Part shown: positions 1 through 8,864 of the stretch, piece after piece
Numbering within the stretch: position 1 is the stretch's first letter
How the letters are laid out: each line of letters opens with the position of its first letter
The notes under the pieces: model-generated
What the model was told of the DNA's origin: nothing
Seen by the model: only the letters and a program-made list of their open reading frames with translations
The model's database searches: none
From: Candidatus Aeolococcus gillhamiae
GTDB taxonomy: Bacteria > Chloroflexota > Dormibacteria > Aeolococcales > Aeolococcaceae
DNA length: 34,932 bases
Direction of reading: 5' to 3'
Assembly: GCA_003244045.1 (NCBI GenBank)
Contig: QHBU01000148.1
Location: 1 to 34,932 of the forward strand
Position numbers and translations under genes: made by a program

Positions 1-95
1 ACGCTGCGCGGCACCCCGTGGAACGACCGGAAAATGAGACTGGAACCGTCGACGAACAGCCACTCCGTGGACATCAACGCCTATTCGAGCAGGTG

Positions 96-230
96 CTAGG
101 GCGGCTCGGCCATCCAAGGCCCGTCAAAAGAGTGACTGAGGCGCCAGCCCTCCTCGCGCACAAAGCGGTGGTGCCGGCGGCACAGGAGCACCGAGTTGGG
201 CTGGAAGGTCCGAAACCTGCTTCCGGCGGA
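96..230 (-). pseudogene. 3' relic of an HNH endonuclease (13E12/DUF222-like)
   Basis: Reading the minus strand directly after the tadA stop, the same frame stays open for about 44 codons and ends in TAG at 98-96. The translation contains PNSVLLCRRHHRFV followed by EEGWRL. This matches the last part of the HNH nuclease fold (the N-x-V-x-L-C-x-x-H-H segment followed by a short Gly-Trp strand) as found in actinobacterial 13E12-repeat/DUF222 proteins. The first half of the nuclease motif and any start codon are missing, because the frame is closed upstream by the tadA stop. The motif is visible; the family assignment rests on memory of the motif; the idea that it is a gene remnant is inference. 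It could also be a 3' end left by a past insertion. Confidence 0.55.
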
Positions 231-668
231 CTAGGCTCGGCGCCGGCGCGCCTGGAAGAACTCGCTGAGCAAGCGGCCGCACTCCTCGCCCAGCACGCCC
301 TCGCGCACGGCAACGCGGTGATTGTTGGCCGCGTGGCGCAGCACGTCGTACACGCTGCCGTCGGCGCCCTTCTTGGGGTCGCGCGCGCCATAGACGCAGC
401 GGTCGATGCGCGCCTGCACCATCGCCCCCGCGCACATCGGGCACGGCTCCAGGGTCACCGCGACGGTCACCCCGCTGAGCCGCCATCCCCCCACCACCAC
501 CGCCGCCCGGCGCAGCACCAGCATCTCCGCGTGCGCGGTGGCATCGCCGGCGTGCTCCATGCGGTTCGACGCCGCCGCGATCACCGCCCCGTCAAGCACG
601 GCCACCGCACCGACAGGCACCTCGCCGCGCACCCCGGCCGCGCGAGCCAACCGCAGGGCGCGCCGCAT
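231..668 (-). CDS. tadA: tRNA-specific adenosine deaminase TadA
   Basis: TadA deaminates adenosine 34 to inosine in the anticodon of tRNA-Arg(ACG) in the cytoplasm. The 145-aa product shows the cytidine-deaminase-fold zinc site: HAE at residues 46-48, with Glu48 as proton shuttle, and PCPMC with Cys76 and Cys79. It also has the conserved segment around YGARDPKKGA and ends in a short Arg-rich tail. The length is a little short at the N-terminus: homologues usually begin with about 8-10 residues before the MRRAL helix. No ATG, GTG or TTG was found in frame before the preceding gene, so ATG at 668 is used. The gene lies 53 bp downstream of the CBS/oxidoreductase gene on the same strand and may be co-transcribed with it. 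Confidence 0.93.
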   Translation of the reverse strand: MRRALRLARAAGVRGEVPVGAVAVLDGAVIAAASNRMEHAGDATAHAEMLVLRRAAVVVGGWRLSGVTVAVTLEPCPMCAGAMVQARIDRCVYGARDPKKGADGSVYDVLRHAANNHRVAVREGVLGEECGRLLSEFFQARRRRA

Positions 669-721
669 GACCGCCGCATCCCCGTCCGCGCCGACCCCCG
701 CGCCGGCAGGCGTCCGCGCGG

Positions 722-2950
722 TCAGTGCACCGCGACCAGCGGGAGCTCCACGCTGATGCGCGGCTTCTCCACCACCCGCATGGTGTCGTCGATGAAGCGC
801 ACCCGCTCGAAGGTGATGCAGTTCACCGGGCAGTGGTCCTCACAGATGCGGCAGTTGGTGCAGCGGTCGTAGTTGATGTAGATCTCGCCCTCGTAGCCCC
901 CCGCGCCGGGATCGCCGCCCGACGTGTGGCACACCATGGTCTCGCCACCAGACGAGCGCTCACGATCCTCGCCGAACACCACCACGTCGATCGCCTTCTC
1001 CGGGCACACGTCGTCGCAAGCGCCGCAGAGCACGCAGACGGCGGTGTCGTAGTGATGCACCGAGTCGCACTGGAAGCAGCGGATCGACTGCACGATTGCC
1101 TCGCGATCGCTCCAGGGCAGCTCGCATTCGCTCATGTCGTAGCGCTTGGAAGCCTCGAGGATGGGCGGGTCGGTGCGCGCGAATACCTCGGATTGGCGGT
1201 GATCGTCGGTCCGCTCCACCGTGGTCTGGTAGATGCGCTCGTCCGACGGCAGGTCATCGCCGAGGTACTCGCGGATGGAACGCGCCACTCGGTGACCCCA
1301 GGCGACGGCGTCGACGATGAATGACGGACCCTGCACGCAGTCGCCGCCGCAGAACAGCCTGTCAACGCCGGTGTGCCCGCCGCGGTCGGCGGCGACGAGC
1401 CCGCGCTGGGTCAGCGGCACCGTGTCGCCCGGCGCCTCCATGATCTGGCCCGACGCGAAGATGACCAGGTCGGCGGGCACCGTCCAGCGCTCCGCTCCCT
1501 CGGCCTCCTTCACCGACGCGAAGATGAGCTTGCCGCTGAGCGGGTCGAACTCCATCGGCTGCAGCGGCGCGAAGCTCACCTCGGTGACGTTGCCGCGCTC
1601 GTCCGCGTGGATCTCCTTGACGATGACCCCGCACTTGATGTGCAGACCGATCTCCTTGGCCTCGTGGAGCTCGTTGCCGAACGCCGGCAGCCGGTCCTCG
1701 GGCTCGATGGCCACCATCCACACCTCCTTGGCGCCGAGCTTGATCGAGCTCTGGCACGCGTCGGTGGCGATGGCGCCGCCGCCCACCACCACCACGCGGC
1801 CGGCCACGGGGAAGTGCGGTGGGATGCGGTCGTACGAGATCTGGCGCAGGAAGGTCATCGCGTCGGTGACCTGGGGAAAGTCGCTGCCGGGGATGGGCAG
1901 GATGCGCCCCTTCATCATCCCGATCGACACGAAGACGGCGTCGTATTCGGCGAGCAGGTCGTCGATCTTGACGTCGTTCTCGCCGGTGCCGATGTTGCTG
2001 TCGGTATGCACCTCGATGCCGGTGGCCAGGATCATGTCGAGCTCCCACTGGAGCTGGCGATGGTCGAAGCGGAACGGCGGAATCGACGTGCTGAGCAGGC
2101 CGCCCACCTTCGATTCGCGCTCGTACACGGCAACGTCGTAGCCCTGGACGCGCAGGTCGAGGGCGCAGGTCAGCCCCGCGGGACCAGCGCCGACCACGGC
2201 CACGCGCCGGCCGTTGGGCGGGGCGATCTTGTAGTCGATCCAGAGGTTCTGCGCGAACGCGAAGTCGGTGCTGAAGCGCTTGATCGAGCGGATCGTGACC
2301 GGTTCCTCGCCCGGGTCCCAGCCGCGCTTGCAGTCGGTCTCGCAGGGGTGGTTGCAGAGCCTGCCCAGCATGCTCGGGAAGGGGTTGGTCTCGTGGATCA
2401 CCGTCCAGGAGTCGACGTAGCGCCCCTGGCTCACGTAATCGACGTAGGTGGCGATGTCCTGCTTGATCGGGCAGTTGCGCTGGCAGGGCGACACCGGGAC
2501 GTTGAAGCCGAGGTCGCGGTGGCCGGACAGGATCTTCATTGGCGCCTTGTCGGTGACGTTCTTGCCGATGGTGGCCAGGACCAGCGCGTCGGTGACCATC
2601 CCCACCGGGCGCTGGTCACGCTGGCGCGAGAACAACCCGCCCTGGCTCTCGGTGACGATCACTGTCGCTGCGCCGCCGGCGCGCATCGCGGCGACGCCGT
2701 GTTCGGTCGCCTCACCGATGTCCAGCTGCGGCGCCGGGCGCATCACCTCGCCGACGCGGACCGCGGCCAGGTCATGGCCAAAGGCGTCGACGACGACCTC
2801 GAGGCCGACGGTCCCCTCGATGACGTCGTCGCGGATCACCACCAGGGGCACGGGGTATTGCGCGCGCAGCGGCGAGAGGATGTCGAGCAGGCTGTCGTCG
2901 GGGTCGCACTCCGCGCCCAGCGTGATCGCCAGCCTGTCCAGCTCAGGCAC
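722..2950 (-). CDS. CBS-domain-fused FAD/NAD(P)-dependent ferredoxin-type oxidoreductase
   Basis: This 742-aa multidomain protein is predicted to move electrons between NAD(P)H and iron-sulfur carriers. Domain order: a CBS pair (about residues 1-128); a GltD/Fer4_20-type cysteine domain (C156, C160, C199, C203, C207); an FAD Rossmann motif GAGPAGL at 244-250; a second dinucleotide motif GGGAIATDA at 380-388; and two C-terminal 4Fe-4S ferredoxin motifs (CVLCGACDDVCP and CTNCRICEDHCP). The core resembles GltD, AegA and NfnB-type subunits. An N-terminal CBS pair is not part of the usual architecture and suggests adenylate-type ligand control. The GTG start at 2950 has GGAG 8 nt upstream and overlaps the stop of the upstream CBS gene, so translation is probably coupled. 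The physiological partner and direction of electron flow cannot be read from the sequence. Confidence 0.85.
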   Translation of the reverse strand: MPELDRLAITLGAECDPDDSLLDILSPLRAQYPVPLVVIRDDVIEGTVGLEVVVDAFGHDLAAVRVGEVMRPAPQLDIGEATEHGVAAMRAGGAATVIVTESQGGLFSRQRDQRPVGMVTDALVLATIGKNVTDKAPMKILSGHRDLGFNVPVSPCQRNCPIKQDIATYVDYVSQGRYVDSWTVIHETNPFPSMLGRLCNHPCETDCKRGWDPGEEPVTIRSIKRFSTDFAFAQNLWIDYKIAPPNGRRVAVVGAGPAGLTCALDLRVQGYDVAVYERESKVGGLLSTSIPPFRFDHRQLQWELDMILATGIEVHTDSNIGTGENDVKIDDLLAEYDAVFVSIGMMKGRILPIPGSDFPQVTDAMTFLRQISYDRIPPHFPVAGRVVVVGGGAIATDACQSSIKLGAKEVWMVAIEPEDRLPAFGNELHEAKEIGLHIKCGVIVKEIHADERGNVTEVSFAPLQPMEFDPLSGKLIFASVKEAEGAERWTVPADLVIFASGQIMEAPGDTVPLTQRGLVAADRGGHTGVDRLFCGGDCVQGPSFIVDAVAWGHRVARSIREYLGDDLPSDERIYQTTVERTDDHRQSEVFARTDPPILEASKRYDMSECELPWSDREAIVQSIRCFQCDSVHHYDTAVCVLCGACDDVCPEKAIDVVVFGEDRERSSGGETMVCHTSGGDPGAGGYEGEIYINYDRCTNCRICEDHCPVNCITFERVRFIDDTMRVVEKPRISVELPLVAVH

Positions 2951-3434
2951 CCGTGATCTCCGGGTGAGCCAGGAGGTGGTCGGCCAGCTCGCGCGGGGTG
3001 AGCATCCCCACCGGGGTCTCGTCCTCGTGCATCACCAGCGCCACCTGACGCCCCTGCTGGGCCATCACCGCAGCTACCTCGCGCACCTGCTGCGCCTCGT
3101 CGACGAGCAGCAGCGGGGTGCGGAGGATGTCCCGGGCCTGCACCACGGTTGTGGGTGGACGCATAGCCACGTCGCTGCCGGCGATCACCACCTCTCCGGC
3201 GACGAGGCGGTCGAGGATGTCGTCCTGGTGGACGTAGCCCACCGGGCGGCGGTCGAGCAGAACGGGGATCTCGGTCAGCTCGTTGTCCGCCATGAGCTTG
3301 GCGACAGCGTCCACGCCGGTGCTGGGGAGGCAGAACACCACCTCGTCGCGCATCACGGCGGCCACAGCGGGGTTGCCGGCGTCAGGCGCGAGGCGATCTG
3401 GGTCGAGCGACGCGGCGACGGGGGTTGTGGTCAC
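2943..3434 (-). CDS. Stand-alone CBS domain-pair protein
   Basis: The 163-aa protein consists almost only of a CBS (Bateman) pair. The first repeat spans about residues 22-80 (VAAVMRDEVVFC... to PVGYVHQDDILDRL). The second spans about residues 90-158 (MRPPTTVV... to PVGMLTPRELADHL). Both carry the usual PVG-[YM]-[VL]-[HT]-x-x-[DE] segment. CBS pairs typically bind AMP, ATP or related nucleotides and regulate a partner. The GTG start at 3434 follows GAGGAG closely. The gene overlaps the start of the downstream oxidoreductase, which itself begins with a CBS pair, so the two probably form a shared regulatory module. That partnership is inference from gene order and domain match. No catalytic domain is present. 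Confidence 0.85.
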   Translation of the reverse strand: MTTTPVAASLDPDRLAPDAGNPAVAAVMRDEVVFCLPSTGVDAVAKLMADNELTEIPVLLDRRPVGYVHQDDILDRLVAGEVVIAGSDVAMRPPTTVVQARDILRTPLLLVDEAQQVREVAAVMAQQGRQVALVMHEDETPVGMLTPRELADHLLAHPEITGA

Positions 3435-3499
3435 GAACTCCTCGCGCTGGCTGCGAACTCGCAGCGAGTATACCGGCGCCCCAAGTCCCCGCCGCCGGG

Positions 3500-4273
3500 C
3501 TAATCCGCGGCCTGGGTCTCAGCAAAGCGGCGGAGCACGTCCTGCCACGTCTCGGCGGGCTCTGCAGACGCCGCCGTCCGGGGCAGCGTCTTGCGGATCC
3601 GGGAACGTGTGCGGTCGATCTCGCGATCGCGGCGTCGCTCCTCGTTGTTGCGCGCCGCGGTCACGGCCTGCCCCACCTCGGTCGCCACCGCATCGATCTC
3701 CTCGGCTGTGGTGGCGCTGCGCAGGCTGCGGTTGAGCCGGGCCAGCGCCTCGGCGGCCAGCCGACCGCCGGCCTCGCGCAGGCCGTCGCCAGCCTTCTTG
3801 CGACGCTGTTCGAGGGCGCGCTGGGCCTGGAACTGCGCGGCGTTCTCGCGCCGGTGGTTCTCGAAGAGCTCCATGCCGTCGCCGATCACCTTGGGGTACT
3901 GCCAGGCCAGGCTGAACTTGCCGGCGCTCATGCCACCGATGAGGGTGTCGACGCTCTTCTGGAAGCGATCCCGGGACTCGCCGGAGAGGTTGCCGAGCAG
4001 GTCGGCGAGGATGGGGCGGGCCTGGCCGTGGACGCGTCGCACCCATCCGGGGAGGTGGTGATGGTCAGGGGCGGGGGGCTCGATCGGCGCGGCCGCGTGG
4101 GGCAATCCCTGGGGCCGCACGATGCGGGGCATTTGCGACGGCGCCGGGCCGGCGGCGGGCGCGCGGCGGCGCACGGTCTGTGCGACAGCGCGGCCGCCAC
4201 CGTTGACAGGTGTGCTGCGGCTGTCCGTCTCCTCGCCGGCGGCGGGGGACGATGCCTCGGTTGTGTCGATCAC
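3500..4273 (-). CDS. Hypothetical charged helical protein
   Basis: No family was recognised. The product (257 aa from GTG 4273; a TTG at 4288 would add five residues) begins with a low-complexity Pro/Ala/Gly-rich stretch of roughly 80 residues. The rest is strongly charged and helix-prone (RRENAAQFQAQRALEQRRKK and an Arg/Glu-rich segment around NNEERRRDREIDRTRSR), suggesting coiled coils. There is no signal peptide, membrane segment or cysteine cluster. The gene ends 65 bp before the CBS-pair gene on the same strand and could head that operon. It is divergent from the potassium transporter gene, with about 100 bp between starts. Its high third-position GC supports real coding. Confidence 0.6.
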   Translation of the reverse strand: MIDTTEASSPAAGEETDSRSTPVNGGGRAVAQTVRRRAPAAGPAPSQMPRIVRPQGLPHAAAPIEPPAPDHHHLPGWVRRVHGQARPILADLLGNLSGESRDRFQKSVDTLIGGMSAGKFSLAWQYPKVIGDGMELFENHRRENAAQFQAQRALEQRRKKAGDGLREAGGRLAAEALARLNRSLRSATTAEEIDAVATEVGQAVTAARNNEERRRDREIDRTRSRIRKTLPRTAASAEPAETWQDVLRRFAETQAAD

Positions 4274-4380
4274 TCGGCCAGGTCGCAATCCATCGGAACG
4301 CGCGAATCGTACCCGACACCCCGTGATCCGCGTTCGCCGAACCGCTGACTACACTCTGCGACGGAGTTTGTGACCAAGAA

Positions 4381-6564
4381 GTGAGTGAACCGACGCCGGA
4401 CGTGTCCGGCCCCGCCACCGTCGAACTCGCCGACGACGAGGTGGCCGCGCTTCGGGAGGCAGGGCAGGCGTGGTCGCGCGTGCCGCGGGCGCGCTCGCAC
4501 GTCGACGCGGCCATCGACCCCGACCTCGACCTCCTCGAGAAGCGCGGCCGTCCCGGCCAGCAGTACGTGCGCGTCATGCGCTCGAAGAGCCAGGGCTTCG
4601 AGCACAAGGCCCCGGGTTGGCTCGAGGTAACCAAGCGCGCCACCGCGCCCACCGGCGACTTCGCGCGCTTCCGCGGTCGCCTCCGCAACGCCCTCCTGGG
4701 CACGCCGCTGGCGACGCAACAGCAAGCCCACGAACGGCTCACCAAGATCAAGGCGCTGGCGGTGCTCTCGTCCGACGCGCTCTCGTCCGTGGCGTACGCC
4801 ACCGAGCAGATCCTCTTCTACCTAGTCCTCGCCGGCGCCACCGCCTATGGATTCATCCTCCCGATCACCGGGGCCATCGCCCTCCTACTAGCCATCGTCG
4901 TGCTCAGCTACAGGCAGACGATCAAGGCGTATCCCAAAGGCGGCGGCTCGTACATCGTGGCCAGCGACAACCTCGGCCACCTCGCCGGGCTGACCGCCGG
5001 CTGTGCCCTGATGACCTCCTACACCTTGACCGTCGCGGTGTCGGTCGCGGCGGGGACCGACAACATCATCAGCGCCGCGCCCGCCGCCATCCCCTACCGC
5101 GTCCCGTTGTGCCTCGTCTTCATCGCGCTGCTCCTCTTCGGCAATCTGCGCGGAATCCGTGAGTCCGGCTCCATCTTCGCGGCCCCGACCTACCTGTTCA
5201 TCGCGTCGATGTTCCTCATGGTCATCGTGGCGGGGTTCCAGATCATCACCAACCACGTGCCGCGCACCGTCCCCGTCATCGATCCCCACCGGGTGACCCA
5301 GACGCTCGGGATTTTTCTTCTGCTGCGGGCGTTCGCGTCCGGTGCCACCGCCCTCACGGGTGTCGAGGCGATCAGCGACGGCGTGCCGGCGTTCAAACCC
5401 AAGGAGTGGGTCAACGCCCGCATCACCATCACCACGCTGGGGATCATCCTCGGCGCCATGTTCGTCGGCATCAGCCTGGTGACGTACTGGTTGGGGCTGG
5501 TGCCGGACGACCCAGCGTCGCCGCATTACCAGACGGTCATCTCCAAGGTTGCAACCTACGCCTTCCACAACGGGCCGCTCTACTTCTTCGTGATCGTCTC
5601 GACCACGGCGATCCTTGTCCTCGCCGGCAACACCGCCTTCTCCGATTTTCCAAGGCTGCTGTTCTTCATGGCCCGGGACGACTTCGCACCGCACCAGTTC
5701 AAGAGGCTCGGTGACCGTCTCTCGTACAGCAACGGAATCATCGTGCTGGCCGTGCTGTCCGCCCTGCTGGTGTGGGGATTCAACGGCAACGTCAACAGCC
5801 TCCTGCCGCTGTACGCCGTCGGGGTCTTCACCGCCTTCACGATGTCGCAGGCGGGCATGGTGTCGCGATGGTTACGGCTGCGCGAGAAGGGCTGGAGGCT
5901 CGGCCTGGTCATCAATGCCACGGGCACCGTCATCACCGCCCTGGTTCTGCTCATCAACGGCGTGACGCGGTTCAAGGACGGCGCCGGGGTGATCGTCATC
6001 ATCGTCCCCATCCTGGTCGCGGCCTGCTTCGCGGTGCATCGTCACTACCTCGAGGTGAGCAACACGCTGACCACCGAGATCGCCACCTCCCCCGACGAGC
6101 TCAAGCTGGTCGCCCTGGTGCCGATCGCCGACCTCAACAGCCTGGCACTGCAGTCGCTCGCCTTTGCCCGGAGCATGACCGACAACGTCATCGCGGTCCA
6201 CATCTGCGACGACGAGGAGCACATCGCCAGGATGCGAGCACGCTGGGAAGTCTGGGGCAACCACGTGCCCCTGGAGATCGTCGAGTCGCCGTACCGCACC
6301 TTCGTCCGCCCGCTGCTCCGCTACATCGACGCCATCGATAGCCAGCGCAACGACGACACGCTGATCATCGTCCTGCCGGAGCTCGTGGCTACCCGCTGGT
6401 GGCACCAGCTGCTCCACAACCAGACAGCCCTGCGCCTCAAGGCGCAGCTACTGTTCCGTCCCGGGACCGTGGTCGTCAACATCCCCTACCACCTGCAGCA
6501 CGCACCCCACGTCCGCCGCATCCGGCGGCGCGCTGGTGGCGACAACGACATCGAGGCAATCTAG
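4381..6564 (+). CDS. KimA-like APC-superfamily potassium transporter
   Basis: This 727-aa membrane protein resembles the KimA (YdaO) family of high-affinity potassium symporters, which c-di-AMP inhibits in Firmicutes. A soluble N-terminal extension of about 118 residues comes first. The membrane domain (about 121-565) opens with the family segment LSSDALSSVAYATEQ and YPKGGGSY, which fits the first APC helices. The C-terminal cytosolic domain (about 570-727) is the kind that binds nucleotide or dimerises in KimA. Bacillus KimA is about 607 aa, so the N-terminal extension is unusual. The GTG start at 4381 is used. The TAG stop shares one base with the GTG of the next gene, implying coupling to the aminotransferase. 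Substrate is inferred from family; an amino acid permease is the main alternative. Confidence 0.78.
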   Translation: MSEPTPDVSGPATVELADDEVAALREAGQAWSRVPRARSHVDAAIDPDLDLLEKRGRPGQQYVRVMRSKSQGFEHKAPGWLEVTKRATAPTGDFARFRGRLRNALLGTPLATQQQAHERLTKIKALAVLSSDALSSVAYATEQILFYLVLAGATAYGFILPITGAIALLLAIVVLSYRQTIKAYPKGGGSYIVASDNLGHLAGLTAGCALMTSYTLTVAVSVAAGTDNIISAAPAAIPYRVPLCLVFIALLLFGNLRGIRESGSIFAAPTYLFIASMFLMVIVAGFQIITNHVPRTVPVIDPHRVTQTLGIFLLLRAFASGATALTGVEAISDGVPAFKPKEWVNARITITTLGIILGAMFVGISLVTYWLGLVPDDPASPHYQTVISKVATYAFHNGPLYFFVIVSTTAILVLAGNTAFSDFPRLLFFMARDDFAPHQFKRLGDRLSYSNGIIVLAVLSALLVWGFNGNVNSLLPLYAVGVFTAFTMSQAGMVSRWLRLREKGWRLGLVINATGTVITALVLLINGVTRFKDGAGVIVIIVPILVAACFAVHRHYLEVSNTLTTEIATSPDELKLVALVPIADLNSLALQSLAFARSMTDNVIAVHICDDEEHIARMRARWEVWGNHVPLEIVESPYRTFVRPLLRYIDAIDSQRNDDTLIIVLPELVATRWWHQLLHNQTALRLKAQLLFRPGTVVVNIPYHLQHAPHVRRIRRRAGGDNDIEAI

Positions 6565-7862
6565 TGAGCACAACTGTCGGAACCTCGCCCACCAGCGCCG
6601 TCGCGCAGACGGTGCGCCGTCTCGGCGGCGGAGGTCCGCGCCGCATCGCCGAATCGGCGGGCCTAGTGGTGACCCACGGCGAAGGGCCCTACCTGGTCAC
6701 CGACGACGGCAGGCGGCTGCTGGACTTCGCCACCGCCATGGGCGTGGCGGCCATCGGTCACGGCAACCCGGTGTGGTCCGAGGCGGTGGCGGCGCAAGCC
6801 AAGAAGCTCGCTGCGTGTGTGCTCCACACACCCGAGCACGCCGCCTACCTCGACCGCCTCGCCGGCGTTCTCCCGGTGGGTGTGGACCGGGTGGCGCTCT
6901 ACTCCGGCGGCGCCGAGGCCGTCGAGGTGGCGGTCCGGCTGGCCCAGTCTGTGAGCGGGCGCCGTGACCTCATCTCCTTCTCGAGCGGCTTCCACGGCAA
7001 GACCACCGGGGTGCGCTTCAGCGGCGGTCGCTTCCCCGACGAACAGGTCAGCCTCGGAGTCGACTGGGTGCACTCCCTCCCCTACCCCCGGTGTGAGGAG
7101 CACGACGCGCTCACCTACCCGGAGTGCGCCGAGGACGGCGCCGGCGCGCTCGCCGAGCTCGATCGGAGCGCGGCCGAGCTCGAGGGGGTGGCCGCGATCA
7201 TCGTTGAGCCCGTCCTGGGCACGGCCGGCAACCGGCCGCCCGAGCGCGGCTTCCTCGCCGGCCTGCGCGCGCTCTGCGACCGGCGCGGCTGGCTGCTCAT
7301 CGTCGACGAGTCGATCACCGGCTTCGGCCGGCTCGGGCGCAACTTCGCGGTGGACTGGTTCGGCGTACGCCCCGACATCCTGGTCCTCGGCAAGGCGATC
7401 GGGGGCGGCTACCCACTCAGCGGCGTGGCCGCATCGGGAGAGCTGTGGGACGCCAGCCTGTTTGCCCAGCCGTCGGCAACCTCGAGCAGCTATGGGGCCA
7501 ACCCGCTGGCCTGCGCGGCGGGCAGCGCCGTGCTCGAGGTGATCGCGGCTCCCGGTTTCCTCGACCACGTCAACGGCACGGCGCTGCGCCTCGCCGAGGG
7601 CGTCGTCGCGCTGGACAGGGAGTCGCCGTACGTGGCCCACAACCGCGGCGTCGGGATGATGCTCGGCTTCGACCTCCTCGACCCCGCGACCGGGAGCCTC
7701 GCCGGTCCCGAGCTCTGCCTGCGGCTCTTCCGTCGCTGCCTCGACGAGGGCATCCTCATCGTCGGTGACGTGCCCGAGGTCCGCCTCAACCCTCCGCTGG
7801 TGCTCACCGAGGACGGCGCGGACGAGGCCATCGCAGCGCTGCGGCGTGCCCTTGCCGGCTGA
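6564..7862 (+). CDS. Class III PLP-dependent aminotransferase
   Basis: The 432-aa product is a fold-type I, class III aminotransferase of the GABA/ornithine/acetylornithine group. Visible landmarks: the cofactor phosphate-binding SGGAEAVE at 114-121, the aromatic-stacking region SGFHGKT at 141-147, the acidic residue Asp248 in VDESITGFGRLG, and the Schiff-base Lys277 in LGKAIGGGYPLSG. These are the standard catalytic residues, so the enzyme should be active. The amino donor cannot be told from sequence. Translation starts at GTG 6564, overlapping by one base the stop of the transporter gene. The 3' end overlaps the Gfo/Idh/MocA gene by 17 bp. The three genes therefore look like one transcript, and the aminotransferase may act on the same compound as the neighbouring oxidoreductase. 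Confidence 0.88.
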   Translation: MSTTVGTSPTSAVAQTVRRLGGGGPRRIAESAGLVVTHGEGPYLVTDDGRRLLDFATAMGVAAIGHGNPVWSEAVAAQAKKLAACVLHTPEHAAYLDRLAGVLPVGVDRVALYSGGAEAVEVAVRLAQSVSGRRDLISFSSGFHGKTTGVRFSGGRFPDEQVSLGVDWVHSLPYPRCEEHDALTYPECAEDGAGALAELDRSAAELEGVAAIIVEPVLGTAGNRPPERGFLAGLRALCDRRGWLLIVDESITGFGRLGRNFAVDWFGVRPDILVLGKAIGGGYPLSGVAASGELWDASLFAQPSATSSSYGANPLACAAGSAVLEVIAAPGFLDHVNGTALRLAEGVVALDRESPYVAHNRGVGMMLGFDLLDPATGSLAGPELCLRLFRRCLDEGILIVGDVPEVRLNPPLVLTEDGADEAIAALRRALAG

Positions 7863-8859
7863 CGACCGCCGCGGCGAGGCCCTGCGCATCGCCCTGGTCG
7901 GCATCGGTTCAGCGGCCACCCGCGCTCACCTCCCCGCCCTGCGCGACGCCGAGGCGAGCGGGGCCGTGCAACTCGTGGGCGTCTGCGACCCCGACGGCGC
8001 CCGCCGTGAGGCGGTCATCGCCGCCCATCCAAACACCGCCGGCTTCGCTGACAACGACGCCATGCTCGAGGCCACCGCTCCGCACCTGCTGGTCATCGCC
8101 ACGCCGCCCAGCGCGCATCTCGGCGAGATGGCCGCTGCGGCGGAGCGCGGCGTCCACGTGCTCTGCGAAAAGCCGCTCGGGCTCAGCGACGCCGACGTCG
8201 CCGCTCTCCGAGCACTGGCGCGGGAGCACCCCGAGCTGGCGCTGGCCACAGTGCATCAGTACCGCTTCGCCACGCCGTGGCGGTGGATGGCCCGCGCCGC
8301 CGCCGGCGCCGTGGACGGCGGCGAGCCGTTCAGCCTGCACGCGGACGTGGAGCGCCCTGGCACCGACCCGTTGAGCGCGGGAGGATGGCGCGCCGATCCC
8401 GAGCACGAGGGCGGCATCCTCGGTGACCACGCGGTGCACTACCTGGCCCTGTTCGCGCTTCTCGATCCCGGCTGCGCGGTAGTGGCGTGTCATCGCGAGG
8501 GCCCCGGCGGTCGGGAGGTCGCGTCCGTCGAGGTGCGCATCGGCAGCGCCGGCACCGGTCGCATCGAGGTCTCCTACGCGGGTAGCCGCCGCGCCAATGT
8601 CATCCGCCTCGAACGCCGCGCGCAGTGTCTGCAGATGGACTGGGCGGACGCGACGCTCACTGTTGTGCACGACGGCATGCCCAGCCGGCCGCGCACGGCC
8701 GTCTCGCTGAGCGACCGCGCCGTCGTCAACGCCCTCTATGCACCGATGTACGACGAGCTCATCGCGCATCTGCGCGACAGGTCGTGGCGCATGCAAACGA
8801 CCGCCCACACACTCGGCGTGGCCGCGCTCCTGGCCGACGCCATCCGGTTGGCGCGGTAG
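7846..8859 (+). CDS. Gfo/Idh/MocA-family NAD(P)-dependent oxidoreductase
   Basis: The 337-aa product has an N-terminal Rossmann fold starting with RIALVGIGSAATRAHLPAL. It continues with the family-specific CEKPLG motif, whose lysine helps catalysis, and then an alpha/beta C-terminal domain of the GFO_IDH_MocA type. The segment GGILGDHAVHYLALF fits the GG-x-x-x-D-x-g-x-H pattern around the catalytic His. Members oxidise or reduce sugars, inositols and related polyols. GTG at 7846 is used because it puts about a dozen residues before the first beta strand; it overlaps the aminotransferase end. Pairing with an aminotransferase recalls amino-sugar or amino-cyclitol chemistry, but no sugar nucleotide genes lie nearby, so the substrate is unknown. 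Confidence 0.85.
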   Translation: MPLPADDRRGEALRIALVGIGSAATRAHLPALRDAEASGAVQLVGVCDPDGARREAVIAAHPNTAGFADNDAMLEATAPHLLVIATPPSAHLGEMAAAAERGVHVLCEKPLGLSDADVAALRALAREHPELALATVHQYRFATPWRWMARAAAGAVDGGEPFSLHADVERPGTDPLSAGGWRADPEHEGGILGDHAVHYLALFALLDPGCAVVACHREGPGGREVASVEVRIGSAGTGRIEVSYAGSRRANVIRLERRAQCLQMDWADATLTVVHDGMPSRPRTAVSLSDRAVVNALYAPMYDELIAHLRDRSWRMQTTAHTLGVAALLADAIRLAR

Positions 8860-8864
8860 CGTAC

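Noticed and set aside
1373..2956. Long plus-strand open frame opposite the CBS-fused oxidoreductase
   Set aside because: It is the antisense shadow of a high-GC gene: rich in His, Arg, Ala and Asp, with no domain motifs, while the minus-strand frame shows clear cofactor and cluster motifs.
4350..4355. TACACT as a -10 element before the transporter gene
   Set aside because: Position is plausible, but no -35 hexamer lies at 16-18 bp, so support is too weak for a feature.
4289..4380. Possible c-di-AMP (ydaO) riboswitch in front of the KimA-like gene
   Set aside because: The gap is only about 90 bp and shows none of the expected conserved stems, so no riboswitch is called.
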